64,000 nt of DNA from Breznakia pachnodae (GCF_030814225.1 NZ_JAUSUR010000010.1:1-64000), one strand, 5' to 3'. Numbered from the stretch's first letter, positions 17,410 to 26,441 are shown. The notes: generated by a model from the letters alone, not told the origin. A program made the numbers and translations.

Positions 17410-17448
17410 AAAAATACGTTAGCTATAATAAGTGCTAACGTATTTTTC
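17410..17448. terminator. Bidirectional terminator
   Basis: Perfect 14-bp stem AAAAATACGTTAGC / GCTAACGTATTTTT between the EIIA frame and the convergent His-rich protein gene. Confidence 0.9.
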
Positions 17449-17877
17449 TTATTTGTGTCCGTGTTGATTTCTTTCACCACTATGATGTTGATTCTTATCT
17501 CCATGATGAATGCCTTGATTGATGTTTTGATTATTATTTTGTTGTGTTACGTAAGGGCAATTTGAACTCTGGCAATTATACCCACCACATTCTCCACTAC
17601 CATTGCAGTTGATATAATTTGTAGTTTGTTGATTTTGTACCTGTTGTATTACCTCACTTTGATTATCTACTTGTGTCACTGTTTTCGTTTCAATAGTAGT
17701 ATCTGCAGAAGCTTCTACAACTTTGTTTTCTTTTGATACTTTTTCAACTGTTTTATCAATTTCTGATGGGTTTTTGTTTGTTGCTTCTGATTGCGCCTTC
17801 ATCGATTGACCAGTAAACAAGAGAATAGCAATCACAATACCAAGGGCTAGACTAGATAAAAGTAATTTCTTTTTCAT
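17449..17877 (-). CDS. Small secreted His- and Cys-containing protein
   Basis: A 142-residue protein with an N-terminal signal peptide or anchor (KKKLLLSSLALGIVIAILLF) and a Thr/Gln/Val-rich linker. Four cysteines lie in a CNGSGECGGYNCQSSNC cluster, and the C-terminus is rich in His (HHGDKNQHHSGERNQHGHK). No known family is recognised. The Cys cluster and His tail suggest extracellular metal binding. It diverges from a two-component system whose sensor has a His-rich extracellular loop, and the shared promoter region carries two strong dyads, so co-regulation is likely. Function is unproven. Confidence 0.7.
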   Translation of the reverse strand: MKKKLLLSSLALGIVIAILLFTGQSMKAQSEATNKNPSEIDKTVEKVSKENKVVEASADTTIETKTVTQVDNQSEVIQQVQNQQTTNYINCNGSGECGGYNCQSSNCPYVTQQNNNQNINQGIHHGDKNQHHSGERNQHGHK

Positions 17878-17914
17878 TGTTTTCTCCTCCTTTTACAACT
17901 GCAGTATAAAATAG

Positions 17915-17947
17915 ATTTGTGTCAAATCTATGTTTTTTGACACAAAT
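17915..17947. promoter_or_regulatory. Inverted repeat upstream of the His-rich protein gene
   Basis: Perfect 12-bp arms ATTTGTGTCAAA and TTTGACACAAAT separated by 9 bp, 38 bp before the His-rich protein start. A likely binding site for the adjacent response regulator. Confidence 0.6.
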
Positions 17948-17979
17948 ATGAAATAATGAGAATGACATAGAAAAGACAA

Positions 17980-18008
17980 ATATCTATAGTATTATATACT
18001 ATAGATAT
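17980..18008. promoter_or_regulatory. 29-bp perfect palindrome upstream of the response regulator gene
   Basis: Arms ATATCTATAGTAT and ATACTATAGATAT flank a TAT centre and end four bases before the ribosome binding site (GGAGG, 18013-18017). It may be an operator overlapping the promoter, or a 5' hairpin in the mRNA. Confidence 0.7.
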
Positions 18009-18023
18009 TAATGGAGGCATTGT

Positions 18024-18710
18024 ATGAAACGAATTCTTATTGCAGATGATAATAAAAACATCATATCAATTCTATCTGACTATGCAAATAAAGAAGGATA
18101 TGAAGTATTTACTGCATTTGATGGTGAAGAAACTTTAGATGTGTTTGATAATCGTAAAATAGATTTAATTTTGCTTGATGTGATGATGCCAAAATTAGAT
18201 GGCTTTGATGTATGTAAAATAATTCGTGAAACATCTTCTGTTCCAATTATCATGATTACAGCAAGAGGTGAAGACTATGATAAAATCATGGGTTTAGACA
18301 TTGGAGCAGATGACTATATTGTAAAGCCATTTTCTCCTAGTGAAGTAATGGCTAGAGTACGAGCGATACTACGAAGGGTAAATGATGATAAGAATGAAAT
18401 TATTCAATATGATAATTTGAAAATAGATTTAGAAAAATATGTAGTAGAAATAGATGGGAAACAAGTAAATCTAACCAAAAAAGAAATTGAAATCTTATGG
18501 CTGTTAGCCACAAATAAAGGGAAAGTGTTTACTCGTGATAATTTGCTGGATAGTGTTTGGGGTTATGATTATTATGGCGATAGCAGAACTGTTGATTCCC
18601 ATATAAAACGATTAAGAGCAAAGTTGAACGAGTTTTCAAATGACAAGTGGCAAATAAAGACAATTTGGGGAGTAGGATATCAGTTTGAGGTGGAAAAGAA
18701 TGAAACATAG
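18024..18710 (+). CDS. OmpR-family response regulator
   Basis: A 228-residue response regulator. The receiver domain (residues 1-115) has acidic residues IADDN, the phosphorylated Asp in LILLDVMMPK and the conserved Lys in DDYIVKPFSP. The winged-helix domain (about 130-225) has LTKKEIEILWLLATNKGKVFTR and RTVDSHIKRLR. Its last 11 bases overlap the sensor kinase gene, so the two are coupled. The dyads upstream suggest autoregulation. Confidence 0.95.
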   Translation: MKRILIADDNKNIISILSDYANKEGYEVFTAFDGEETLDVFDNRKIDLILLDVMMPKLDGFDVCKIIRETSSVPIIMITARGEDYDKIMGLDIGADDYIVKPFSPSEVMARVRAILRRVNDDKNEIIQYDNLKIDLEKYVVEIDGKQVNLTKKEIEILWLLATNKGKVFTRDNLLDSVWGYDYYGDSRTVDSHIKRLRAKLNEFSNDKWQIKTIWGVGYQFEVEKNET

Positions 18711-20181
18711 AATAACGAAGAAACTGATTCTATATTTCAGTATTTTACTGATGTTGTTTACATTGATTACAGGTGGACTATTTGTCTATAGTTTCGCAAG
18801 TCGTTCAATGGATAACAGGATTGCAGATTTAGAGGTACAAGCAGATAAAATTGCGGAAACTCTAACTTCAAAAAGACAATCAAATAATGGTCATGGACAG
18901 GGAAAACATTCTTTGAATAATCATGAAGAAAGTGAAATCAGCGATGAAGAATATGCAAATGATATTAGTCTGTTAGAGGCATCCATTCAAGGGAATATAT
19001 GGGTGATAGATAGAAATTCTAGTTTGGTGCATGTAGGACATGGTGGGCATAGTGTAAATTATAATGATTTACCTGCAGAAGCTGAAGGTTTAATTGAAGA
19101 TGCTTTTAGTGGTGAAACCCAAAGTAGCCAAAGTTTTAGCAGTATTATAGATACACCAACAGTAAGTGTAGTTACTCCTGTATTTAATAATAATGGTAAA
19201 GTAGTTGCAGTGGTATTACTTCACACAGAATTATCTAGTATAGAATCTGGAATTAAAGATGGTATCTTTATTCTCGCTGTAAGTTTGTTGATATCATTAT
19301 TATTTGTATTAATCCTATCCATTGTTTTAGCTTGTAAATTTGTAACTCCACTTAAGAAGATGGAAAAGGTAACACAGACACTTAGTGAAGGAGATTATTC
19401 AGTTAGAACTGATGTTCATCAAAAAGATGAAATCGGATCTCTGGCGCTTCATATTGATGTGTTAGCAGAGAAATTGGATGAGAGTGAAAAGTATATGTCA
19501 CAAGTGGAACAGTCACGAAAAGACTTTATGACAAAGATTGCACATGAACTAAGAACACCCGTAACGGTCATGAGAGGTTCACTGGAAGCGCTAAAAGATG
19601 GTGTGATTACAGATGAAGATAAGATTCAGGATTATTATAAACAGATGTTATCTGACAGTATTCATCTGGAACGAATGATTAATGATTTGTTGGAATTGTC
19701 CAGACTGCAAAATCCTGATTATGCAATAAAGAAGGAATGTGTAAATGTAATAGATATTTTATCTGATGCAGTAAGATCACTTCGACCATTAACAGTAGAT
19801 AAAAATATTAATATAAATTATTCTCAGAAAGAAAGTATATTTGAAATGGATGCAGATTATGCAAGACTACGTCAGATGTTTATTATTGTATTGGACAATG
19901 CGATTAAATTTTCACCAGAACATTCGCAGATTAGCATTGATGTAAAAAATACAGATAAAGAATTCAGAATCAGTATAAGAGATCAGGGCTGTGGAATTGA
20001 AGAATCAGCACTAAAGAATATTTTTAATAAATTCTATTCCTCAGATGCGAAATCAAATAGTAATGGTAGTGGATTAGGTTTAGCAATTGTGAAAGAAATT
20101 GCAGAACGTCATAATATTGAATTAGATGTTGATAGTAAAGTTTCGCTAGGAACTACAGTAATGTTTAATATAAAGAAATAG
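18700..20181 (+). CDS. Sensor histidine kinase with His-rich extracellular region
   Basis: A 493-residue membrane kinase. TM1 spans about residues 8-30. An extracellular region of about 150 residues has a His-rich stretch (NNGHGQGKHSLNNHEE) and HVGHGGHS. TM2 spans about 187-212, then HAMP, HisKA with the phosphorylated His in AHELRTPVTVM, and a HATPase domain (NAIKFSPE; DQGCGI; SGLGLAI). The ATG at 18700 is preferred to an upstream in-frame TTG. The His-rich loop and the neighbouring His-rich secreted protein point to sensing of a metal ion, which is an inference. Confidence 0.92.
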   Translation: MKHRITKKLILYFSILLMLFTLITGGLFVYSFASRSMDNRIADLEVQADKIAETLTSKRQSNNGHGQGKHSLNNHEESEISDEEYANDISLLEASIQGNIWVIDRNSSLVHVGHGGHSVNYNDLPAEAEGLIEDAFSGETQSSQSFSSIIDTPTVSVVTPVFNNNGKVVAVVLLHTELSSIESGIKDGIFILAVSLLISLLFVLILSIVLACKFVTPLKKMEKVTQTLSEGDYSVRTDVHQKDEIGSLALHIDVLAEKLDESEKYMSQVEQSRKDFMTKIAHELRTPVTVMRGSLEALKDGVITDEDKIQDYYKQMLSDSIHLERMINDLLELSRLQNPDYAIKKECVNVIDILSDAVRSLRPLTVDKNININYSQKESIFEMDADYARLRQMFIIVLDNAIKFSPEHSQISIDVKNTDKEFRISIRDQGCGIEESALKNIFNKFYSSDAKSNSNGSGLGLAIVKEIAERHNIELDVDSKVSLGTTVMFNIKK

Positions 20182-20185
20182 ATAA

Positions 20186-20227
20186 AAGCCTTTGGAAATC
20201 ATAATTGATTATCCAGAGGTTTTTTTA
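20186..20227 (+). terminator. Rho-independent terminator
   Basis: Imperfect stem CCTTTGGAAATCA / TGATTATCCAGAGG followed by seven T, after the sensor kinase. Confidence 0.75.
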
Positions 20228-20337
20228 TTTCTTACAAAAAGGTGCGTTTCACACCAAAAAGTGCATACTTCTAAAAGGAAGTTTATATTGATATTATGTG
20301 GAAGTAAATCTAGCAGAGAAAAGAAAAAGGAGAGTTT

Positions 20338-21270
20338 ATGAAGGTATTAGCAACAATTATCCCAGTATTTTTTATGATTGGTTTGGGGATGTTATCAAAC
20401 AGAAAAAATTTAGTTACAGATGAACAGGCAAATGGTATGTATACAGTGATTTCAAAGGTGCTTGTTCCCATTATGGTATTCAATGCAATATTTACTTCGA
20501 ATATTGAAGTATCCGCATTGTATATCATTATTGTTGTATTCTTTCTTCATATAACTGGAATTGTGATTGGGAAACTTGCAGGTAGATTCATTGGGAAAGA
20601 GTATTCTCATATCACTCCATTTTTAATGAGTACGGTTGATGGAGGCAATATTTGTTTTCCATTATATGCCACAATTGTAGAAAGTTCTTATATTGGCAAT
20701 ATTGTATTACTAGATATCGCAAACATGTTCATTGTATTTCTTGTAATTCCACTTATTGTATCAGCATCCACTAGTCACACAAGTGATGTGAAAGTGTTGC
20801 TAAAAAACATATTCCATAATCCAATTGTAATTACCTTGATATTGGCATTTACCTTAAAGTTGTTGGGAGCATATACTCTAGTTTCTAATTCTTCATTTAT
20901 AGAACTATATGATGGAGTAGTACAAATGGCAATTGGTCCGATTGTTGGTGTGATTTTATTTATGATTGGATACCAGTTCAAGATTGAAAAGAGCAGCATT
21001 GGTATATTAATAAAATGTATTTTCTTACGCTTTGTTATTATGTTTACTGGAATTATTATTTTATTACTACTATTTCCACATATCCTAGATGATCGAATTA
21101 TGCTGATTGCACTTTTACTTTATTTTATGTGTCCTCCTGCTTTGATATTACAGGTGCAGATAAGAGGTTTATTTAAAAGTAATAATGATGTAAGTTTTAT
21201 CTCTGCATATACTTCGCTATATATAGTGATTACACTATCTGCTTATATCTTAATTGTATCGTTTGTGTAA
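20338..21270 (+). CDS. AEC-family transporter
   Basis: A 310-residue integral membrane protein with about ten hydrophobic helices and the auxin-efflux-carrier family pattern: an N-terminal IIPVFFMIGLGMLSNRK and, after a central loop, a second half beginning near PIVITLILAFTLKLLGAY. Family members export or exchange organic acids or amino acids; the substrate here is unknown. AAAAGGAG lies 7 bases upstream. The 68 bp before it hold an inverted repeat ACTTC / GAAGT near 20268-20283. A paralogue is at 37008-37940. Confidence 0.85.
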   Translation: MKVLATIIPVFFMIGLGMLSNRKNLVTDEQANGMYTVISKVLVPIMVFNAIFTSNIEVSALYIIIVVFFLHITGIVIGKLAGRFIGKEYSHITPFLMSTVDGGNICFPLYATIVESSYIGNIVLLDIANMFIVFLVIPLIVSASTSHTSDVKVLLKNIFHNPIVITLILAFTLKLLGAYTLVSNSSFIELYDGVVQMAIGPIVGVILFMIGYQFKIEKSSIGILIKCIFLRFVIMFTGIIILLLLFPHILDDRIMLIALLLYFMCPPALILQVQIRGLFKSNNDVSFISAYTSLYIVITLSAYILIVSFV

Positions 21271-21285
21271 GAAAAGAAAAATGTA

Positions 21286-21960
21286 TTATTTAGTTCTTTT
21301 GTAGGCTATGTAAGATAGAGCGTATGAGATAACAACTATAATCAATACTATTAAAATAAATAACGGTCCACTAAATGACTCATTTTTTGTCAGGAAGGAA
21401 AAGAATATTAGTGCAAAACCAAAAGAGGTGTATAGTTTACCAAGAAATCTATGTGTTAATTCCCATGAGTTTTCATTAGCTATGCTCCAGGTGTTTTTAA
21501 AACCAATCATAGAATTATATTCTATAGTTGGCATATAGTTTCCTACAAGCATAATCACTATACCTAATATGCCAAATGGAACATTCATAAAATGAAGCAA
21601 TGGAGTAGAGCCAGTTGAAATAAGCATATATCCTCGAGCAATAATATAGCATAATATTAAATCGAAAAGTACCATAAAAATTATGGCAGAAGTAAGTAAG
21701 GGTTTTTCGTTACGAAAATGTTCAGACTTTTTTAAATTAAGCTTTTTTCTTTTGTAAGCTATGCTTACTTTGGTTATGATACCAAAAACGATAGGAAACA
21801 TACTATAAATAAGAAATTCAATTCGATCTCCCCAACGTGCAATACTACCATCACCACAAATTTGCATTGGAAATGATATTGGAATAAAAAAAATAATAAC
21901 AAATAATCCAAGCAAAGAAATAATTATTAATACATCTACAAGTTTATTTCGTATTTTCAT
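21286..21960 (-). CDS. SdpI-family immunity-like membrane protein
   Basis: A 224-residue membrane protein with about six hydrophobic helices. The C-terminal half has the SdpI signature: GNYMPTIEYNSMIGFKNTWS followed by SWELTHRFLGKL. In Bacillus subtilis SdpI protects against the SdpC killing factor and signals with SdpR. The start at 21960 follows GAAGGAG. It overlaps the ArsR-type gene before it by 17 bases, the sdpRI arrangement. No SdpC-like toxin gene is nearby, so it may defend against foreign toxins or serve as a general membrane stress protein. Confidence 0.8.
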   Translation of the reverse strand: MKIRNKLVDVLIIISLLGLFVIIFFIPISFPMQICGDGSIARWGDRIEFLIYSMFPIVFGIITKVSIAYKRKKLNLKKSEHFRNEKPLLTSAIIFMVLFDLILCYIIARGYMLISTGSTPLLHFMNVPFGILGIVIMLVGNYMPTIEYNSMIGFKNTWSIANENSWELTHRFLGKLYTSFGFALIFFSFLTKNESFSGPLFILIVLIIVVISYALSYIAYKRTK

Positions 21961-22228
21961 TGTTTTCTCCTTCAAATTGTTTAAGCCATAGGGTTAATTC
22001 CTGAAATACAGTTATGTTAATTTGGTAGTATATATAGTTTTTATACTTTGTTTCGAATACTAAATCAGCTTTTTTGAGAAGATTAAGATGATATGATATA
22101 GCTGCATTAGTAATATTAAAATTTTGTGCAATTTCACCTGCTGATAATTCTCCTTTTCTTTTAAGAAGGGAGAGAATATCGCGTCTTATAGGATCAGACA
22201 TTGCTTTAAGTGTTTTAGAAATACTCAT
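21944..22228 (-). CDS. ArsR/SdpR-family repressor
   Basis: A 94-residue winged-helix regulator (LKAMSDPIRRDILSLLKRKGELSAGEIAQNFNITNAAISYHLNLLKKADLV). There are no metal-binding cysteines, so it belongs to the SdpR-like subgroup rather than metal sensors. It is translationally coupled to the SdpI-like gene. An 11-bp-armed dyad directly upstream is the probable autorepression site. Confidence 0.88.
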   Translation of the reverse strand: MSISKTLKAMSDPIRRDILSLLKRKGELSAGEIAQNFNITNAAISYHLNLLKKADLVFETKYKNYIYYQINITVFQELTLWLKQFEGENNENTK

Positions 22229-22238
22229 ATTAACTCCA

Positions 22239-22266
22239 ATCTATTTAAACGTTTATTTAAATAGAT
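22239..22266 (-). promoter_or_regulatory. Dyad operator of the sdpRI-like pair
   Basis: Arms ATCTATTTAAA and TTTAAATAGAT, 6 bp apart, 11 bp before the start of the ArsR/SdpR gene. Typical of an autorepressor site. Confidence 0.7.
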
Positions 22267-22432
22267 TTTATCATCGCTTTTAGTATAAGTCAATTTACAT
22301 AGATGGTTTGAATCTTATTTTTGCTATTTAATTGAGAGATGATTATAATATTAATATGGATATTAGTGATAGTATATAATATTTAGAATGAAACATTCTT
22401 TTGGAAAGAAATGTATAAAATGGAGGTATATT

Positions 22433-22759
22433 ATGATAAAGAAAGAAAACTTACCAGAGTGCCCTGTAGCGACTACAGTACAGTTGATTGGAAGTAAATG
22501 GAAACTACTAATACTTAGAAACTTGTTAACAGGTACCAAACGATACAACGAACTATTAAGAGGATTACCAGCGATATCACAGAAAATGCTTACTTCTACA
22601 TTAAAGAGTATGGTAGAGGATGGGATTGTTGAACGTAAGGCATATCCTGAAGTTCCACCAAAAGTGGAATATACATTAAGCCCAGTTGGTGAATCCATGC
22701 GTCCAGTGATTAAGTCAATGGAAGAATGGGGAATGGATTATAAAAAGCAAGTTGCATAA
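22433..22759 (+). CDS. HxlR-family transcriptional regulator
   Basis: A 108-residue winged-helix regulator with the family core CPVATTVQLIGSKWKLLILRNLLTGTKRYNELLRGLPAISQKMLTSTLK given in part by CPVATTVQLIGSKWK near the N-terminus and PKVEYTLSPVGESM in the wing. The N-terminal Cys is conserved in redox-sensing members. The start is set by GGAGG 6 bases before the ATG at 22433; an in-frame upstream ATG has no such site. A target gene is not obvious: the neighbours are transcribed away from it or converge on it. Confidence 0.88.
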   Translation: MIKKENLPECPVATTVQLIGSKWKLLILRNLLTGTKRYNELLRGLPAISQKMLTSTLKSMVEDGIVERKAYPEVPPKVEYTLSPVGESMRPVIKSMEEWGMDYKKQVA

Positions 22760-22778
22760 CTAACGTAACTTGCTTTTC
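22743..22778. terminator. Bidirectional terminator
   Basis: Stem AAAAGCAAGTT / AACTTGCTTTT, overlapping the last codons of the HxlR gene and the end of the convergent Mga-like gene. Confidence 0.8.
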
Positions 22779-24271
22779 TAATCTTTGAATGTTTTATCAA
22801 TCAATATCTGATTAATATAATTAAAGGCTAAAGTCCATGTTTCTACTGAAAAGATGTTATCAAAGATAAAGTGTTTTACATCTCTTTCTGGACGTTCTAA
22901 GTAATCACTAATAATTAATCCACCTTCTTGTTTGGTATCTACAATTTCTACAGTAGTAGGGTTGTAACAATTGGAGATCTTTTTTCGAATAATTTGTGTT
23001 CCATTTAACACCTTAGAATATTCAATATATACTTTTAGTAATTTTTTATTGTAAGTTTTTAATACAAAGTAGAAAATTGTACATCCAAATACTGAATAAT
23101 TTCTTAGATTATCAATATTACTGATATTTTGATTATTATCAATAAAGTTATTATAGAATTCTTCAACGTTATGAATGTCTTTATCATCTTGGTAAAATTC
23201 GTATTTCTTAATACTCAAGATATTTGTTAAATCAATAACGTCTTTTTGAAATAAATTAGTAGCAAGAAAATACACTGAGAAATAAAACATGATTTCATAT
23301 TTATCACTATCAGATACTGTTAAGTTAAATGCCTGTAAGAATTGTTCTAAAAAGTAAGTACAGAATTTTGCGAATTCATCTTCTTTATTTTCTATCAATT
23401 GTTTTCCAATCTTAGATTTATTAGCAATACTTTTAATGTTTGGAATAAAGATGTTTGCAAGTGCTATGTAATAGAATAATTCATTTTCTTCATCTTCCAT
23501 ATGATGGAAGGAAATATTCAAACTATCAAATATTTCAACTGCTGAATCTGTATATTGTTTTAAAGTATGAAGCATAAAATATAGTTCCTTAGGTAATTTA
23601 GGAAGGTACTTTTGCTTATCATTTCTTAACTTTACAATTGTATCCAGATATTTTATAGCCAGCTGAGTTTCATTTGATCTATCTGTTAGCAATTTATTAG
23701 AAAGCTCATAAGAGTGATTGAAATCTTTGTTTAATGATGTAAATGGCCATTGGAAACTTCTAAAGTTATAATAAAAGAATAAGAATAAAAATAATCTGAT
23801 GTTTTCTTCTTTTCCATTTAATGTAAGATATTTATTATTTTTTTTAATAGAGATATCTAATTTTTTTTCTTTAAAAAAACTATTCATGTTATGAATCTTT
23901 TTGTATAAATAGGAAATACTTACATTTAGTTCATATGCAAGATTTTCAAGCGTTGTATATTCACCAGCAACGATATGAAATAAGATTTGATAGGGAATTG
24001 AACCAACTAGATAAAAAGACTCCAATTGGTGATAGATTCTTTCCTTATCATATATGTTTAGATTATAAAAATCCTGAATATATTCATCAGTTTCAACTGC
24101 TTGAAGAAGATCTTCTTCAAGTTCATTAAGACCGGCTCGGACGGTAGATCTTTTTAAACCAATCAGATCTGCAAATTCACTGACATTACTGCAGTCATAT
24201 TCAAATGTCTTTTCTAATAAATTCATTTTTTCAAACTCGTGTTTGTTTAAAAGCACACTTAAAAAGTTCAT
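22778..24271 (-). CDS. Mga/helix-turn-helix family regulator
   Basis: A 497-residue protein resembling Mga and PRD-type regulators. It has an N-terminal helix-turn-helix (SEFADLIGLKRSTVRAGLNELEEDL), a second one at about residues 108-135 (TTLENLAYELNVSISYLYKKIHNMN), a long alpha-helical middle as in PRD-like Mga modules, and a C-terminal EIIB-like region (GGLIISDYL). AGGAGG precedes the start on the minus strand. The nearest genes are other regulators and a protease, so its regulon is not evident. Confidence 0.75.
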   Translation of the reverse strand: MNFLSVLLNKHEFEKMNLLEKTFEYDCSNVSEFADLIGLKRSTVRAGLNELEEDLLQAVETDEYIQDFYNLNIYDKERIYHQLESFYLVGSIPYQILFHIVAGEYTTLENLAYELNVSISYLYKKIHNMNSFFKEKKLDISIKKNNKYLTLNGKEENIRLFLFLFFYYNFRSFQWPFTSLNKDFNHSYELSNKLLTDRSNETQLAIKYLDTIVKLRNDKQKYLPKLPKELYFMLHTLKQYTDSAVEIFDSLNISFHHMEDEENELFYYIALANIFIPNIKSIANKSKIGKQLIENKEDEFAKFCTYFLEQFLQAFNLTVSDSDKYEIMFYFSVYFLATNLFQKDVIDLTNILSIKKYEFYQDDKDIHNVEEFYNNFIDNNQNISNIDNLRNYSVFGCTIFYFVLKTYNKKLLKVYIEYSKVLNGTQIIRKKISNCYNPTTVEIVDTKQEGGLIISDYLERPERDVKHFIFDNIFSVETWTLAFNYINQILIDKTFKD

Positions 24272-24689
24272 TTCGTCCTCCTTATATAATATGTATCCAT
24301 TGCAATATATAAGACTACTTATGCTTTGTCAAACATGTTGCCTATATGTTTATTGTACTAGAATTCTCATAATTTTACTAAACTATGTTATATGAATTAA
24401 ATGAAATTATACAAAACCTGATAAAAATAGTAGTAAATTGAATAAAAAAGTATATATGATTTGTATTATTATACGTATAGAAGATAGGAAAGCTAAAAAC
24501 ACAATGTTCTGATGACATTATTTGACTTATGATATGATAGATATTCATCCCTCCAAAATTGAATAATATAAAAAGGTTTCTTTAAGAAAGAATTCGCCCT
24601 TCACTATTAACTTAACCTATTTATGAGAGTCATATTGTATTGAATCGCTAAAGTAATAGGGAGTCATCAGCCTGTTGCTTGATTACTCT
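24272..24689. other. Intergenic region of about 420 bp
   Basis: AT-rich; no open frame with a ribosome binding site was found. The first part must hold the promoter of the Mga-like gene on the minus strand. A plus-strand TATGAT at about 24533 could be a -10 box, giving a transcript of about 150-190 nt that ends in the hairpin at 24690-24726. A small RNA is therefore possible, but no known RNA family was recognised. Confidence 0.35.
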
Positions 24690-24726
24690 AAAACGACTTG
24701 CTTATAATCGAAAGCAAGTCGTTTTT
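24690..24726. terminator. Bidirectional terminator
   Basis: Perfect 12-bp stem AAAACGACTTGC / GCAAGTCGTTTT followed by T. It serves the CPBP gene on the minus strand and possibly a plus-strand small transcript. Confidence 0.85.
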
Positions 24727-24729
24727 ACG

Positions 24730-25347
24730 TTATGCAAGAACAGTAATCAAGAATAATAAATTATCATACAGATAATGACTTAATCCATTTACTAATAAGT
24801 TTTTATCTGATTTATACCAAGCATATGTGAATGGTAATCGTGTAAATCCAATTACAACGATGGATTGCCATAAGTTCCAGTCATATGTACTTAAGTGACA
24901 TGCACCAAAGATAAAAGCACTTATTATACTTGCAGTAATAATACCATTTCTGGTTTTAGGTAATATCTTTTCTAAAATTACTAACATAACTATTACCAGT
25001 AATTCTTCTCCAAATAGAGCAGGAATTGTATAAAGCAAAATGGTCCAGTTAAGTCCTTCTGTTATTGGATTTGCTGCAGATGGTTGATCTAATAAATTTC
25101 CAATTAATAACATTATTAAACTCAATCCTATACTTAATAAAATAGCTTTGATAATTAAGAATACATCTTTTTTCTTTAATGGTCTAATTAATGATTTTAA
25201 ATCATAGCCAAGTATATAAAGCGATAAGACTCCTCCAATCAGTAAGTAGAAGTTACCAAATGGATAACTGTAAATTAAGCCAAGAAATGCAAGAGCCATA
25301 ATGATAATAGCAATAATTGCATTTATAAAAGATACTTGTCTTTTCAT
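24730..25347 (-). CDS. CPBP-family intramembrane protease-like protein
   Basis: A 205-residue membrane protein with about six helices. The putative glutamic protease motifs are present: paired Glu in ALFGEELLVIV, His in FIFGACHLSTY and the terminal HYLYDN. The Arg of the usual EExxxR motif is not in place. Members process prenylated proteins, give bacteriocin immunity or act in abortive infection; none of these roles is specifically indicated. It is monocistronic. Confidence 0.75.
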   Translation of the reverse strand: MKRQVSFINAIIAIIIMALAFLGLIYSYPFGNFYLLIGGVLSLYILGYDLKSLIRPLKKKDVFLIIKAILLSIGLSLIMLLIGNLLDQPSAANPITEGLNWTILLYTIPALFGEELLVIVMLVILEKILPKTRNGIITASIISAFIFGACHLSTYDWNLWQSIVVIGFTRLPFTYAWYKSDKNLLVNGLSHYLYDNLLFLITVLA

Positions 25348-25572
25348 ATTAATATTTCCTTTCCTATTTCTTAAATTAACATTACGCTTTTTAGGGAATT
25401 AATGTCAAAGGTTATACATTTCATTATTAAATAATTAGTATGATTATGTTGCGGATATCACATTACTAAAAATATCTTTATTTTGAATAATTGATATTGA
25501 TATAGCAGTTCCTAAAATCCTGTACTATTAAGTATGATAAGTATGTTAAAATAATAATATTGAGGGGTCTAT

Positions 25573-26373
25573 ATGAATAATCAAGTAAAACGTAATATTG
25601 GAATTGGAGTTCTTATTTTTCTGGCTGTTATTATATTTGTGAAACCAGTTCGTTATATCTTTTATGGAATCGGTGGTTTACTTATAATTGGTAGTGCAGC
25701 AATTATTGTTTTTGCATACTATATGTTTAAGAAACATAATTTAGGAACAGTAAGTAATTTGTTGAATTCAATACAGGAAGAACAAAAGGAAAAAGAAGAA
25801 TATATCAATAGAAATAATGAAGTGATTAGTAAAATAGCTTTGTATGATCAGAACTTTTCTTATGAAGAGTTTAAGAAATTGGTTGAAAAAGTAATGCCAC
25901 TTTATATTAAAGCAAGGAACTACAATGAAAATGGAATAGAAGATTTACGTATGTACTCTTCTAAGGCATTTATAGAGGATTACATAAGAGAACTAGAGAA
26001 GTTGAAGAGTGAATCTATGTATTCCTATTCGTCTGTGTTAATAAGTGATATCGCCTTACAAGAGGTAAGTCAAAGTGGAAATACTGTATTGTTGAAGGCT
26101 GAGATAACCCTTCGTGCAGATGTATCGAAATATAATGATAAATCAGTATTGGTGAAGCGTAGTACAGTTACGCAAATGTATGATGCTTCCTTTGTTAAAA
26201 CACAGGAAGATACTTCCATTTCTCAAGATAGAGATGTACTAGTGAATTGTCCTAATTGTGGAGCTCCAGTTCATATCCTAAGTGAGAAAAATTGTAGTCA
26301 TTGTGGTAGTGCAATTTATGCGAAACAGAATATGTGGGTTCTGCATAATGTAACGCAGTATCGGAATAATTAG
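25573..26373 (+). CDS. Membrane-anchored protein with Tim44-like domain and zinc ribbon
   Basis: A 266-residue protein. Two hydrophobic helices (residues about 9-25 and 31-52) are followed by a short coiled coil (QEEQKEKEEYINRNNE), a Tim44/TIM-like domain about 80-220 and a C-terminal zinc ribbon with two CxxC pairs (CPNCGAP; CSHCGSA). Such proteins are common and uncharacterised in Firmicutes. GAGGGG lies 8 bases upstream. Confidence 0.6.
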   Translation: MNNQVKRNIGIGVLIFLAVIIFVKPVRYIFYGIGGLLIIGSAAIIVFAYYMFKKHNLGTVSNLLNSIQEEQKEKEEYINRNNEVISKIALYDQNFSYEEFKKLVEKVMPLYIKARNYNENGIEDLRMYSSKAFIEDYIRELEKLKSESMYSYSSVLISDIALQEVSQSGNTVLLKAEITLRADVSKYNDKSVLVKRSTVTQMYDASFVKTQEDTSISQDRDVLVNCPNCGAPVHILSEKNCSHCGSAIYAKQNMWVLHNVTQYRNN

Positions 26374-26387
26374 TTTTATATAAAAAG

Positions 26388-26415
26388 AGTTCTGTCGGTT
26401 TACGGCAGAATTTTA
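26388..26415 (+). terminator. Rho-independent terminator
   Basis: TTCTGTCG / CGGCAGAA stem and TTTT, just after the zinc-ribbon gene. Confidence 0.65.
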
Positions 26416-26441
26416 CTTTTAAAAATTACACCAACATTTTC

